From contig JAITYX010000077.1 in the NCBI GenBank assembly GCA_021018815.1, forward strand, positions 955,501 through 1,019,500: a DNA stretch of 64,000 nucleotides. The letters are read 5' to 3'. A program made the translations under genes and the position numbers. Source of the DNA: Talinum fruticosum (Eukaryota > Streptophyta > Magnoliopsida > Caryophyllales > Talinaceae). Below, one piece after another: positions 37,039 to 49,441 of the stretch (the first letter of the stretch is position 1; the number at the start of each line of letters is the position of its first letter). The notes beneath the pieces are model-generated. The model was not told the DNA's origin, did no database searches, and saw nothing but the letters and a program-made list of their open reading frames with translations.

Positions 37039-38130
37039 GATAGAGGGCAGGGAATTCGGGGGAAAAGTGGGGAATATTGGGACGCGGAGAAGGAAACCAA
37101 CACTTGTGAGGCAACAGTAAATTCTAGAGAGAGAGAGAGAGAGGCTAAATCTAAAACAATGGACCGGACGAGACGGGGATGGATGGGCGTCCATTTGTCT
37201 TGACTTGACAGGTAAGATTATAATTCACGAATGAAATAAATTGTCTTTTTTCTCTCTCACCGGCTCCGAATTTGAAGCTGACTTTAACGCTGCATATCCA
37301 ATAATGTATTGAGTTTAATTCGAGGCTAAGTTTTGAAGCAAATAATAAATGCCAAAGTGGCATTTAGCTCACTATGCAATATGCATTGCCACTTGCCCAC
37401 CTTTTGGGGTTATGTGATGTTAGTCAACACCAAGGCCCATGGGCCCCCATTTGAGATTATATCTAATGATAAAATGTGATAACGTAAAATTTTGAAATTG
37501 ACAGTATCCTTTCTTTTCGATTCTGATCCCGAGAAAATGTATAACTCGTCTTCAATTAGAGTTTTCTTTGTCTTATGCTTTTCACCTGTAAGACCTGTAT
37601 GATCTTGTGGAGAAAAAAGTAAATTTGGAAATCTCTGTGAAAAGAGTATTCCCACTTCAAGTGCATTAATAAAGTGGGTGATCTTCAAAGGTTGGTTTCT
37701 TTCCGACCCATTTTGGGCTCAGCGGCGATGAGAGATGTGGCTACTTTAGCACAAGAGAAAGAGGGGCCCTTGTACAAAACCTTTTCTTTCCCACACCGAA
37801 AAGGAAATATTAAAATTGATAGAGAACTAGCTATCGCCTAATATATAGATAGGGACGAAGTAAGCAAGTTCTTTTGTTCTTTATAAGAAATGGAGTACTT
37901 CCTATTCTCTATTCTCAAGAGAATAGGAAGGAATTGAATTTGTTTATTCCAATTATTAAGGAGTTCGCCTTTATATATTTGTTCCATTTTGAAATAACGG
38001 AATCAAAGAAAATGATATATACAAGTTAATTCGGAGAACTTCTTTCACTCAATTGGCTTACTATCTATCACTATCTTACATCTTTTACATATTACGGAAT
38101 TGAAACATCTATTACGACCATCTTGGGATA

Positions 38131-38349
38131 TAGTTAGATGAGAACTTGCTCATTATAAATCCGAGTATTTGAAAGTAATTTCGTCTCAAATCATCCGGTG
38201 ACATATTGAAATGTGAATTCAATAGCCCAATTTGAAAGATTAAGAGTTGACTCATATGTTCTCCTTTCTTTTACAAATTTTACCGCATGGTCAAACAAGT
38301 GATGTAATTAGATGAGAACTTGCTCATTACAAATATGAGTAATTGAAAG
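38131..38349. repeat. dispersed direct repeat, two ~45-bp copies
   Basis: Copies at 38131-38175 and 38305-38349 share TTAGATGAGAACTTGCTCATTA and a following GAGTA(T/A)TTGAAAG with few changes, spaced 174 bases apart. A shorter related word (GAACTTGCTCATTTACAAAT) occurs near 34662. The origin is unknown. Confidence 0.7.
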
Positions 38350-38623
38350 ATAGAAATGTAGGGTCAAAAACCGTGTACTCAGTCATATGAGATTATGCAT
38401 AAAACACCAAAAAAAGACAGAAAACTATAGACAAAGTCACAAAGATCAGTCATCCATCAGTTAACCAAAAATCAAAACAACATACAGTATATGATTATTT
38501 GGTCAATCCATAAACGAAATTAACACATTATTGAAGAAACCATCTCTACCCATCAAAGAACCTGCTCAGCAAAATCAAACAAATACAATCACAAATCTCC
38601 CAACGGGCAAACGCAGAATATTA

Positions 38624-39016
38624 TCAATCTTCCTGCAATGGCTTGAACGAGATGAGTGTCATGACATGCTCCCAAGCCCGCTCATTAACCACGGCTTCGT
38701 AATGAAGGACGACGTGGCGGCGGTGCACCGGCCTCACGGCGATGTTGAGGCGGTAGTTGATCCCGGCCACAACTTGGGTCCAGCCCTCTAGGACCCTCAC
38801 CAGACGGACCAAGTGACCTCTGTCCTGCTTGTTGTGCTGCTTCACTGCGAACCTAGCCACCTCTGTCACGTGCGGGTCACTCAGGTTCTTTATGGGTGTG
38901 TACCCTCCCAACACCGGCTTTCGGCCCAGGGCCGGGGCCGGGATCGAGGAGGTAGCGGAAGCGGCGAGGAGGAGGAGGAGGAGAGAGAACAGGAAGGTGA
39001 AGTGATGAGCCTGCAT
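38624..39016 (-). CDS. phytocystatin, secreted, second copy
   Basis: Single-exon gene of 130 residues. A Leu-rich signal peptide (about residues 1-22) is followed by a Pro/Ala segment and the cystatin fold. Visible motifs are GGYTPIKNL, VARFAVKQHN (a good match to the plant helix motif), and the reactive loop QVVAG. The C-terminal loop reads ERAWEHV where the sister protein has ERPWQHY, so the usual Pro before Trp is replaced by Ala. The insert VRPVHRRH before the last strands makes the strand-turn region longer than in the neighbour. Role: inhibition of papain-like cysteine proteases in the secretory route or apoplast. The start ATG is at 39016, 69 bases downstream of a TATA box. Confidence 0.94.
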   Translation of the reverse strand: MQAHHFTFLFSLLLLLLAASATSSIPAPALGRKPVLGGYTPIKNLSDPHVTEVARFAVKQHNKQDRGHLVRLVRVLEGWTQVVAGINYRLNIAVRPVHRRHVVLHYEAVVNERAWEHVMTLISFKPLQED

Positions 39017-39084
39017 TGTGGGAGAAGTGGTCTACAGGCAATAGCAAGGAGGAGTCGTGAGTTGCTTGACGGAACGGGATTGCT

Positions 39085-39091
39085 TTTTATA
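39085..39091 (-). promoter_or_regulatory. TATA box of the second cystatin gene
   Basis: Minus-strand TATAAAA, 69 bases upstream of the ATG at 39016. Confidence 0.65.
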
Positions 39092-39119
39092 CAGAGGGAT
39101 GGGGTTTTGGACCAAGTTT

Positions 39120-39848
39120 GAGCAAATTAATTTTATTATTTTACTTGGTAAAACTTGTTTTTATTGATTTTTATGTCTCATGGATATCAAATTTATTTGA
39201 AATTTTTAAGGCATTTTAATTTTGTTATTATCATTTTAAAATTAAAAAGTAAGAAAAAATTGCGAAATGTAACTATTTGTTCAAATTATGGTTCTTGCAT
39301 TTTACCATGCAAATTAATAATAAAATTAAATATAATCTAACATTAAGATGTATTTAATTGAATTTAATCTAACTTAATTGATATTAATTCTATTACTTAA
39401 TTATAATTTGATCACTAAATTAACTCATCCATCTTCTTGAGCCCTTATTTTTCTATATATTTTATATTTTTTCATATTTAAATTTCTATAGATCCGTAAA
39501 TTATGCAAGAAAGTCAAAGTGGCTCATTAATTCCATATAATTTCAGCAAGCAAAAAGTGGGTCACGTGTTGTGCAAATAGTCACATGACTCGCGGGGTTT
39601 GAGCATTTGACTTGATTAATTAGGTAGAATTAAACTAATTGTCTTTTTAAATATGGCTTAATTAACTACAGATTATAGCTGCCACGTCATAATATATTTA
39701 TTTATGTGGATAAATAAGCCCAAGCACCTTGATCTCCATATTCAACTGATTTTATTTCCCTGATTAATCCAAAACCAATGACAATTAATTATATTATTCA
39801 CAATGAACCGCCTAATTAGTCATTGGATTTTCTTATTATGCAACCAAG
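39120..39848. other. AT-rich spacer upstream of the cystatin pair
   Basis: Very AT-rich with no open frame of note. It carries the distal promoter of the second cystatin gene and ends at the hAT element border. Confidence 0.45.
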
Positions 39849-41213
39849 TAGGGTGGTATTCGAGCCGAGCCGAGCCCGAATCTGCCAGGCTCAAAGTTCG
39901 GCTCGTGAGTATCATTTGTAGCTCGAGCTCGGCACAATCAAGCTCGAGCTCGGCTCGTCATTGGCTCGTCAAAATTTTCTATTAAACTCCTGTTTTTAGG
40001 TTCAAAGTCACCCTTTGTATATACTTACTATAAAAACATAAACTTAAAATTAATTGAGACTCTTTTTCTTAACAATCATAATATACCACTTAAAAAAACA
40101 ATATAAAACATAAATAAAACATTTGACGCTTTGATAATGAAATACAAATTACTAAAAAACCTTAATTTTAATTTAAAATCCTTGTAACAATAACATATAT
40201 CATTCACTAAAAAAAAAAAAGGCTCTTTATTCCACATTTTCAATATAGCAAAATATCATCAAAGTGGGCACGTCAATCCTTCATTAGACATTGGCAATAT
40301 GAATTCTTTAGGTTGATCGTCTTCTTTTGACACTCGAGAAGGGGAGACAAATAAAAGTTACAACTAAATCGGTAATACAATTTTATTTTAATTTATACTT
40401 TAAATTGACAAAAATTACCGTCCTCTTCTTTTTGTGACACCATGTAGATGACAGAACCAATCACCTCCACATATCAAAGCTTCCACCGTTTTAGGATCTA
40501 ACGAGCTACGACATGGATCGATCACTCTACCTCCTGCACTAAATGTTGCTTCCGAAGCCACCGTTGTAATGGGTACAACAAGTATATCAGCAGACCATTC
40601 GACGCAAAACACCATACTTCTCTTGACGTTGTTTCCACCAACCGAGAATATCAAATGAATGAACTTCAGTAGCTGTCATTGTATAACTACCTTCCTCAAA
40701 ATATGAATCCAAATCACACTTTCGAGGTTGTATTACTTTTTGAGTAGTCACTCGTTGCAGGAGAGAGTTCATTGGATCAATCATATCCAGAGCTAAATTA
40801 AAAATTTAAATCACACTTTTGAGGTTGTATTACTTAAGAAATATAAATCAAAATAATTATGCTAAATTAAAAAATTTAAATTAATTGCTAGATCGGTGAT
40901 AAAAAAAAAAAAAAAAGTTCTTCACATACTAATCTCCACAAATTTTAGCTCATTTGTTTCAATTTGTTTAGGTTCATTTGTAATTAACTTGTGTAAGCTC
41001 GACGAACCGAGCTTGTTTAGGCTCGTTCGGCTCGTTTACTCGTTCGTTCGTTCAGCTCGTTTATAATGGGCTCGTGTAGGCTCGGTGAGCTTACGAGCTC
41101 CAACATTGCAAGCTCAAGCTCAGCTCGGGCTCGTCACAAGCTCCGCTTGGCAAGCTTTCATACGAGCCGGCTCGCGAGGGCTCACGAGCCGACTTGGCTC
41201 GGATACACCCCTA
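39849..41213 (-). mobile_element. hAT transposon with decayed transposase
   Basis: The left end TAGGGTGGTATTCGAGCCGAG and the reversed right end TAGGGGTGTATCCGAGCCAAG form terminal inverted repeats rich in CGAGC motifs, continuing as subterminal GCTCG repeats on both sides. The flanking 8-mers caaccaag and taacgaat are related but not identical, consistent with an old 8-bp duplication. The interior encodes the hAT dimerisation domain. At about 1.37 kb it is much shorter than an autonomous hAT element, so most of the transposase is deleted. Confidence 0.8.
40415..40784 (-). pseudogene. hAT transposase C-terminal fragment
   Basis: Two overlapping frames (40784-40587 and 40654-40415) together carry the hAT family C-terminal dimerisation domain: LDSYFEE, then FDILGWWKQRQEKY, VASEATFSAGGRVIDPCRSS and VEALICGGDW. 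The frame breaks between them, so no functional protein is possible. Confidence 0.88.
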
Positions 41214-41292
41214 TAACGAATTAATATTCGCACGCAACATATCTGGCAAATTGTAAAAAGGGGGGAAGGCTTGGTACAATTATATGTCTAAT

Positions 41293-41849
41293 TAGAGGTG
41301 GTAATGAGCTAAGTATTTACTTCTTTATTCGTTTAATGATCTTTTTAAACGAGATTGAAGTATGTTGAAGCACGCTATCCCACTTTACTTCTTTAAAAGA
41401 GCGAAGCTAAGCTTGGATAGTTATGTAAGCCAAGCTTGAGCTTGTAATTTTGGAGCTCAGTAAACTCGTTGAGCCTACACTAGCCAATTATAAATGAGAC
41501 GAACGAATGAACGAGTCGACGAGCCGAGCAAACGAGTCGAACGAGCCAAACAAACGAGTTTCAATTAAGTTCAAATTCATGTTTTTATAGTAAGTATATA
41601 GAGTGTGAATGTAAACCCAAACACAAGAATTTTAAAGAATTATAATGAACTAAGGAGAAAAGGACGAGCCGAGCTCAAGTTTCAAACTTTTGACAAGTCG
41701 AGCTTGGCCTCGAGCTTCAGCGAGTCGAGCTCGAGCATGATTTTGCTGAGCTTGGCGAGCCACGAGCCAATCTCGAGTTACTAAATGATACTCACGAGCC
41801 GAGCTCCGAATTTGGCGAGTTCGGGTTCAGCTGACTCGAATACACCCCA
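41293..41849. mobile_element. non-autonomous hAT-like element related to the one at 17.8 kb
   Basis: The right end (reversed TGGGGTGTATTCGAGTCAGC) resembles the hAT ends nearby. The interior aligns with 17822-18243 over several hundred bases (CAATTAAGTTCAAATTCATGTTTTTATA and the following segment share most positions). The left border is uncertain because its end (TAGAGGTGGTAATGAGC) is degenerate. No coding capacity. Confidence 0.6.
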
Positions 41850-42846
41850 AGTTTCGAAAGAGCACATTTTAATATATAACTATAAAACACCACCACACAT
41901 AATAGGTCCTGCTCAAATGAGGAAAAGTTTAAGGAGATTAAAACCCCAAACAATCTTACTTATGATCTATTAACTATATTTATTTATTCTAAATCACCTT
42001 ATGCTCAACCTAATAAAACGGGTATGAGATTTGAAACTCGAAGAGAACAACTCGAATCCATCCACAACCCAAATATGAAACACACTATCCTCTTTTTTTA
42101 TAAGTCAAGTTTGTTGGACTAAATAAAAGCTGACGTGAAGTTTACTTATGTCTTAATCAGAAAAAAAAACTATTAGTCGAAAATAAAATCTATTATAAAC
42201 TTAGTCCTAACTCATTTACCAAACATACTGCATAGCTAGTCGAGTAAAACATGATTGGAAAATAGTGAAGGCAATGAAAAACCGATATAATTAAAAAATG
42301 AAAAGAACATTCTACGAAGATGTGATGGATTAGGCGAATCCTGGAGGATTACTTATCCTAATGGATTTGCTTTACAATAATCGTCACATTCTTTTGCCTA
42401 ATGAAAAGACTTGGAACAACTAATACAGATATTTTCTTTTTTATTTGAAAAAAAGTGATAATTCATTATCATACCGACACGTCACCCCAATATTTTCTTT
42501 TTATTTTTCTGGGAAAAAACCCCTCAACGCCGAATTTCTGCTCAGAACGGGAAACGCGAGTAACGCCTGCCCGCCCGCCCACAGTCCATTCACTATGCCG
42601 CGCTTCGACGATCACACTGTTTCTCTCTCTCTCTCCACCCACGCGTTCGTTGCTAGGCCCCCAGAATCTCTAAAACCCTAGAAAAGATTACTTATCCCTC
42701 CTTCTCTGATCTGTCCTCTCCAAGGGTTTTTCTCTCACTCCTCCCCGATTTCTTTCGAATGATGTTCTTTATCTTCAAGAATCACCACCGTCATCGTCAT
42801 CGCCATCGCCGTCTTTGTCATTTCCTCTGTTTTCTGACACCCCTCC
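41850..42846. promoter_or_regulatory. spacer and upstream region of the UPL5-like gene
   Basis: AT-rich spacer gives way near 42530 to GC-richer sequence with a CT array (42620-42637) and the presumed 5' leader. No TATA box was assigned. No separate gene is seen. Confidence 0.45.
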
Positions 42847-45800
42847 ATGTCCGCTGCTGATTCTCCAAGATTTCATCTTCAGAACTTTGATCGTCTCCCT
42901 TCGAAGCGCAAACTGGAGGATTACGATTCTTTCGCCGGCGATGACGCCGGAATCCGGCGGAACTCCAGTCCCAAAGGAAAGGCCGTCGTTGAACCCAATT
43001 CGACGGCCCGGAATTTCGTCCGAGGCGAGTCGTCCACTCAATCTAACGGCCATTTCTCGAATATGCAGGTCCAGTTCTTTGTGAGGATGATTTCAGGGGT
43101 AAAACCCTTGTTTTGCAGGCGAATTATAAAGATACGGTGGAAATGATTCACCAGAAGATACACACCCTCACCGGGATACCAGTGATGGAACAGCGGCTGA
43201 TTTACAACGGAAAGCAGTTGCAGTGGGAGCAGACATTGGAGGAGTGCTCTGTCCAGAACGACGCCGGGCTTCAATTGGTGGGCCGGATGAGGAGCACCGG
43301 TCATCCTCGCGCTTGGCGGGTAATTAACGATATGGTTTCAGTAATTTGTAGGCTTTGTAGGAAGGAAATGCCCTCTTTTAGTTCTGGGGTTGTTAGGGGA
43401 AGTTAGAGCAGTTCATGGCCTTCCCCTTAACAAACCCAATAACAAATTTGCATCATTGCTTTATAAAAATACTAGAGTAAAGGATGCTAATGAAACGAAA
43501 GAATTGACCAATGATGATGAGGAGGATGAGGAAGAAGAGGAAGATGAAGAGGAGGGGGATGATGGGAATGAGGGCTCTGGGAGTATTAACAAGATTGATT
43601 ACTGTAAGATATTTATAGATGCCTGTGCTCCGCAGGCTCTTGTCATGCTTTATATGTCGTCTGATGTGAGCAACCGGGACTGTGCTGACGCTTGTATACG
43701 TTCGTTTGTGGGTTTTGTGAAACATTTAGGGGGCCAAGCGATTGAGAGGTCAGTCTGTGCTACTGTTGTGTTGGAGTTCTGTAAGCTACTTAAACCGATG
43801 GGTGCTGAGGACAATGTGACATACCTGTATTGCCGGAGCACTCTTGGGTCGATGCTGGAGAAGATTGAGGTGGTGAGTGGACCCAAAGATATATATGGTA
43901 TCTCTGTTTGGGGGACAACTTGTATTGGTATTCAAGATGTGTTCCCTTTCTTCAAGGATTTGGGGCAGCAGTTAGTGAAGGATTTGGTGCAGAATGCTGA
44001 AACTAGTATAATCACTGGGCAATTGATTAGGGATGTCTGTGATTTTGTGGCCTTTCTGCAGCCTATCTTGGCTTTTGTTCGCAGAAGGCTTGCTATAGCA
44101 GCAGCAGTTCAAAAGGCTAATGGAAGAGTCAGTCCTCTAGGTGAAGAGGTTGACCATCTCTTTAATCTGTTCAATGAGTTGCTTGGGCAGATTGATAACT
44201 GTCTCAGTAAAATGGAGATGTGCATCAACATGCAGAAGGAAAAGGATTTCAAAATCTACGAGGGTGGGTGGGCTCAGTATCTTGTTATTTTGAGGGAACT
44301 GAGTAGCATTTCTGTGCTTTTTCCGGGCTCTGAAGATCAATTCTTGATGATGATGAGGCAGAAGAAGGATGCAGTGCGTGACCTTGTTGTTAGATTTGCT
44401 CGCCGTTTAGATGATTATTGTTGGCTTCAGAAGTATAAGGATGTCCTGGATTTTGGGTCAAGGAGACATTTAGCAACGTTAATGTTCCCAGAGGTTAGAG
44501 AAGATTATGAAGAGATACAGGAGATGTTAATAGACAGGTCCCAGTTGCTGTCTGAATCGTTTGAGTATATATCACGTGCTCGGCCATCAGGTCTGCATGC
44601 AGGTCTCTTTGTGGAGTTTAAAAATGAAGAAGCTACCGGTCCTGGTGTTTTAAGGGAGTGGTTTTGCTTAGTCTGCCAGGCAATTTTTGATCCAAAAATG
44701 CTCTTTTTGCTGCCTGCCCTTTGGACCGTCGAAGGTTCTTCCCAAATCCAGGCAAGTCTCCTCTAATTTCTTGACATACCCCCCCAATGCATGTTATTTA
44801 ACACCAATGAGGTTGAGGTTGATATGAGTTCCAGTTAGTGCCACCAGCCAAGAAAAACTTGGTGATGTCTGTGGTGTAGTTTAGCTTGAGGGAACTTGTT
44901 AGGGTTGAATTACTGGCGTGAGGGGTTTTGTTGATGATGGTTTCTTATGGTGGGAAATTTATGCAAGATGAACTCTTTTTTGATTTGTATTGGATATCCT
45001 CAATCTTATGTGACATTGGAATGGTCGGAAAAGGTTACTAATTTGGTTGTTATGTTACACAATCAAGACAATACTCCTTGTCTTTGGGATTTTGTAGATG
45101 ATGATGGCCCAATATTTGCAGTGAAGTGGGGTTCAATATGTATGCAAGATTAACCTATCATAAACTGTGTAAAGGCTATTTTCAATAACTTGGTTAGTTT
45201 TTGCTTTTTAGAAAATTCACATCTGGAGAACTTAATTATGTATGTCTCTGTACTCTTGATCACAGTGCATTCACATCACCTTGGTGCAACATGATTACGT
45301 TGGAGTTCCAAGCCATACCTTGGAAAGAAAAAAGAAATGGAAGTTAGCATGGGTGTGGATTCTTGTTTCGTTTATTTAAAAAGAGGAAGCAAATAGTGTG
45401 ATATTTATGGAGTTGATGGTTATAAATGAAAGAAATGGTATGGATGAACTTTTGATGTCCTTCAATAGAACTCATTCTCAGGAAAATAGGGTCAACTCTT
45501 AGATGATGCTCCAAGTGACCATGCTGAAATGAAATGAAGAGATAGGAACTGAGGAGAATCTGGAGGATATGAAGGAATCAAATAGTCATTTTGAGGCAAG
45601 AGATTAGTTATACGAGTATGAAACATGGTACTCATATTCCATATTTTAGAAAGTAATTCCATTCAACTGGATTAATGTGTTAGGGATCATTTGATTAAAA
45701 TCAATAACAAATGGCAGTCCGTTGTGGTTGACTTGCAGTACCTTGTGACATGGGAATATGTTTTGTAGGTGTAATGGTAAGCTAAAATTTAAATAGGGAT

Positions 45801-48800
45801 TTGAAAATGCCCACATTTCGAAACCATGATCATGGACAATGCATTCTTAGATGTGTAGACAAATCTTGAAATATACCCCGTCATCAAACATTAGGAAGAT
45901 TTGCCAGGAGGATACACTCACCATTTCAAAACCTGTTGGGCCTTTTTCCCAAAAAGAAACCAAAAATAAGGTGTTATAAACTCCTTTTTTTGGGGGTGGG
46001 GTGGGGGTTGAAGAGGCTCTAAGACCTCTACATTTCATACCTATTATGATTTTTAAACACCTTCTACAACTTGAATTTGTGTGCTTATTTGATACCATTC
46101 TATAGAGATAGTAACCCATCAAAGTTCTAAATTTTGTTCCAATGGACATTGTACCTACCCTGCCTGTCCCAAGACAGTTGTTGCAATTTGAGCAAACACC
46201 TTCAAAAAATTGCGTGAAATTTCTTCAAATCAAATGTAATATTGAGTATACCAATTAAATTTATGCTCTGATTCCTGGATCACATCTCGAGCAGCCAGTA
46301 AATCAACTCTGGAACTAGTCCAATAATACAATTTCGTGAACTTTTTAATTTGTCTATGTTGTTTCTTTAATTTTCAAATTTTTCTTCTTATGAAGTTTAT
46401 CTACATTATTTACAAGCAGAATAGAATCCTAATAACGTAAAATACTAATGACAAAGCATTAGCAGAAATACAACCCTCAGATATGTGATATTGTCACGTG
46501 TTCTTGATTTCTGTGAGTGAGTAAATATATTTGATTAATGTAGTTTCATTTGCTGCTAACCTTTTCTTTTTTCTTCTTTCTGTCTTTCTTTTTCTTTTTA
46601 AAACTGTGATTATCTTTTTGATATATATTAATATCATTGAATCTCTTGTGCAGCATCAAAGATACATCCCCTTCACCTACAGTACTTCCAATTTTCAGGT
46701 AGGGTAATTGCTTTGGCCTTGATGCACAAGATTCAAGTTGGTGTAGTTCTAGATCGCATCTTTTTCCTGCAATTGGCTGGAAGACATGTTTCTGTGGAGG
46801 ATATAAAGGATGCAGATCCATGCTTGTATAATAGCTGCAAACAAATATTGGAGATGGATGCTGGATTTGTGGATTCTGATGGTTTAGGGCTGACCTTTGT
46901 TAGTGAAATTGAAGAGCTAGGATCAAGGAAAATTGTGGAACTTTGTCCTGGTGGGAAGGGGATCATTGTGAACAGCCAGAACAGGAATGAATATGTCAAC
47001 TTAATTATTCAGTATCACTTTGTCCGATCTATCACTGAACAAGTATCTTCATTTGCTCAAGGCTTCTCTGATATTCTTCGTTACGGTAAACTTCGAGAAA
47101 GCTTTTTCGAATCTTAGAGCTTGAAGATCTTGATATGATGCTGCATGGAAGTGGCAATGAGATCTCTGTTGAAGATTGGAAGGCACATACTGAGTATGAT
47201 GGGTATACAGAATCTGATCCTCAGATAGTCTGGTTTTGGGAGGTATGTAGATGCAGAACTTGGTCATGCACTATTTATTTCTTAGTTGTGAAGTATATAT
47301 TATTGTTTGTCTTCACATTCACCAACTATTCTTTTAGGGATATCAGATTTGTCTTCACATGCATTTAGTTTCAATTTGTCCATCCTTTTTCTATTTTTTC
47401 CCCCTTTCCCCGGAGGAGGGGGTTAGAGTATAATCCTGTTTATGGTTTTAACTGTGGTGAGTGGGCCAGGACCAACCAATTTAACATTTGGTGAAGTATC
47501 TCTGTTCATTGTTATTTACATTTTGGATTGGCGGTGAACTCAATCCTAGTGTATGACAAGGGCCCATATGAATGCATATGGTTTAGTACTAGTTCGTTAT
47601 GATGCTTTTTGTCCAGTTTCAACATATGTTGATAATCCGTATTACTGAAAAAGGGACTATCTTTTCTCAGCTTGGATTATAGTGAACTAGAGCAAGATGC
47701 CTCTTTAAACTTCCTCTATTTCCTTTCTATGAAGTAGTAGTTAGTCAGCAGTTTTCCAGCAGAACCAACCTCTGCAAATTTGTAAGGGTAAGACTGACAC
47801 TTCAGCGCCCTCCCCTCTCCCTTCCCCCAAATAGGCTGTTTGGCTGTGGGACTTTAAGGGCGTGGATTTTGATTTGTCCTGTTTCCTCATGCACTGATCA
47901 TTTTTATAGCAGTTGCAAAGGCCAATATAGGGAAACTTGGGCAGTCTTTGGTTTACTTGACTGCCATCATAGCTGAGAAAATTTATAGATGATGACTCTT
48001 TGAAGTTTGAATTCTGAGTTTGAATTCTGACATAAACTCTGGAAAATGCACGTGTCTAGTTAATTAGATTGTTTAGCTGATGGGCAGTACAACTGCTTGA
48101 GGGGTAATGCAGCTGGAACCCATGCTGAGCGTAGTTGTAGGACAAGCACCGAGGTAGGAAAGAACGAAATTAGATCTAGCATTATTTTCTTCATCAATGT
48201 TCGACTTTGCATTTCAGTTGGTGTTTTTCTTCTTACATAGTTTGTCGTGTTTAGACAGTATGAATTCCCTTTCGAGGTTCCTGATGCAGTTTGACGAAGT
48301 ATTGTAATATGTGTGCACTAGATATTTAAAACCAGATTTCGATGAGAGCTCCCCAACATTGGAAGTTGGCAACTATGAAACTGGGCTGCCCTTTGTATCC
48401 TGGACTTTGTGAAAAAGTGAATCCCCTAGAAATCTTGTGCAGAATAACTGGTATTTAGAAACTAATTTCCTTTGCGGTTTCATTCCCTTACTCTCCCTAG
48501 CATCTAATAAGCATGGATACTCTCCTCAACTTTCTGTGTCCGACATGCATCAGACACCAACATCCTGTGGACAGTTGTCATCTATGTACAAGTGGCTTGT
48601 GGTTACACAATTCAAAGCACAAAAATAATGAACTAAATACATTTTCATTAGTATGTGTCTATTAAACGTGCCGTATCATTTTTTTTTTTTTTTGAAAAAT
48701 CACTCATCAAATTGTCAATATTGTATCATGGGCTTGTTTCATATCAGTGTTCATGCTTCTTACCCTAGCATCAATTGGAGCTTTATTGTTTCTTGGGCTC

Positions 48801-49441
48801 CACTTCCTATAGGGAAGTAAATGAAATTTCGTGACAAATTTCAATGAAATCCTTGTTAATTATTATTTCATTAGAATCCATCTAAAAGAATTGATCTAGA
48901 TCCCCCCTCCAAGGCTGAATTCTCGGAGAGAACCTCTCTACTTATAGGAGTAAGGGTGCATACTATTGAATCTCCTGGGCCTCATTTTATGATGTCCTTT
49001 CTGGATGGCTGTTGGTAGTGCTGAATGTTATCTAAAAGCTAGATAAAGAAAGTGTGCTAATAGTGCTGAATGTCACTTAAAAAGATAGATAAAAAAAGTG
49101 GAAACCTGCATATTTTGTGGTATTGTGTCGCCTGTCACTCAGTCGAATTGATTATGATCTATTGAAAACTATTATAGGTCCTGTCGCAGTTGGATGCTGA
49201 GCAGAAGGTGACTCTTCTCTTCTTCTGGACATCAGTGAAGTATCTTCCTGTGGAGGGCTTTCGTGGTTTAGCAGCTCATCTATTCATCTGTAAATCCTCA
49301 GAGTCCCAGGACCGCTTGCCCTCGTCCCATACATGCTTTTATCGGCTTTGCATCCCACCATATCCCTCGAAAGCAATCATGGAAGATCGGCTCCGTGTGA
49401 TCACCCAAGAGCATGTCGGCTGCAGCTTTGGCTCTTGGTGA
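42847..49441 (+). CDS. UPL5: HECT E3 ubiquitin-protein ligase UPL5-like, four frameshifts as read
   Basis: Three exons: 42847-44751, 46654-47242 and 49178-49441. The N-terminus has a ubiquitin-like domain (VQFFVRMISG, then IPVMEQRLIYNGKQLQ). An acidic stretch follows near 43505-43580, then the UPL5 central region and the HECT domain (EFKNEEATGPGVLREWF, ALMHKIQVGVVLDRIFFLQLAG, VEGFRGL). The catalytic Cys is in SHTCFYRLCIPPYP, codon 49334-49336. HECT ligases accept ubiquitin from an E2 on this Cys and pass it to substrates; Arabidopsis UPL5 targets WRKY53 in leaf senescence. The reading frame is interrupted four times, each at a homopolymer: one base short at GGGG 43096-43099, AAAAA 44694-44698 and TTTTT 47103-47107, and one base extra in a G run between 43345 and 43406. 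Corrected length would be about 919 residues. Intron 1 begins GC, not GT. Confidence 0.9.
44752..46653 (+). other. UPL5-like intron 1, GC-AG type
   Basis: The donor reads CCAG/GCAAGT and the acceptor TTGTGCAG/CATC. This is the only junction that keeps the conserved PNPA-SK sequence. Apart from splice signals I see no gene in this 1.9-kb intron. Confidence 0.7.
47243..49177 (+). other. UPL5-like intron 2
   Basis: The donor is GAG/GTATGT and the acceptor TTATAG/GTCC. The intron is about 1.9 kb, with a T run near 48680 and two near-identical segments around 49010-49090 (AGTGCTGAATGT, then TAAAA-AGATAGATAAA). No RNA gene could be supported. Confidence 0.7.

Larger units (their letters stand above)
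36929..38623. other. spacer between the two cystatin genes
   Basis: It includes the promoter and leader of the first cystatin gene (TATA box at 37032-37038; GA/CT run near 37123-37142). A direct repeat occurs at 38131-38349. No further gene is seen. Confidence 0.5.

Noticed and set aside
43100..43119. Tiny GT...AG intron in the ubiquitin-like domain of UPL5
   Set aside because: About 20 bases is too short to be spliced in plants; a one-base indel in the GGGG run explains the frame change better.
47985..48040. Possible C/D snoRNA in UPL5 intron 2
   Set aside because: A GATGATGA word and CTGA words are present, but the spacing is too short and there is no terminal stem.
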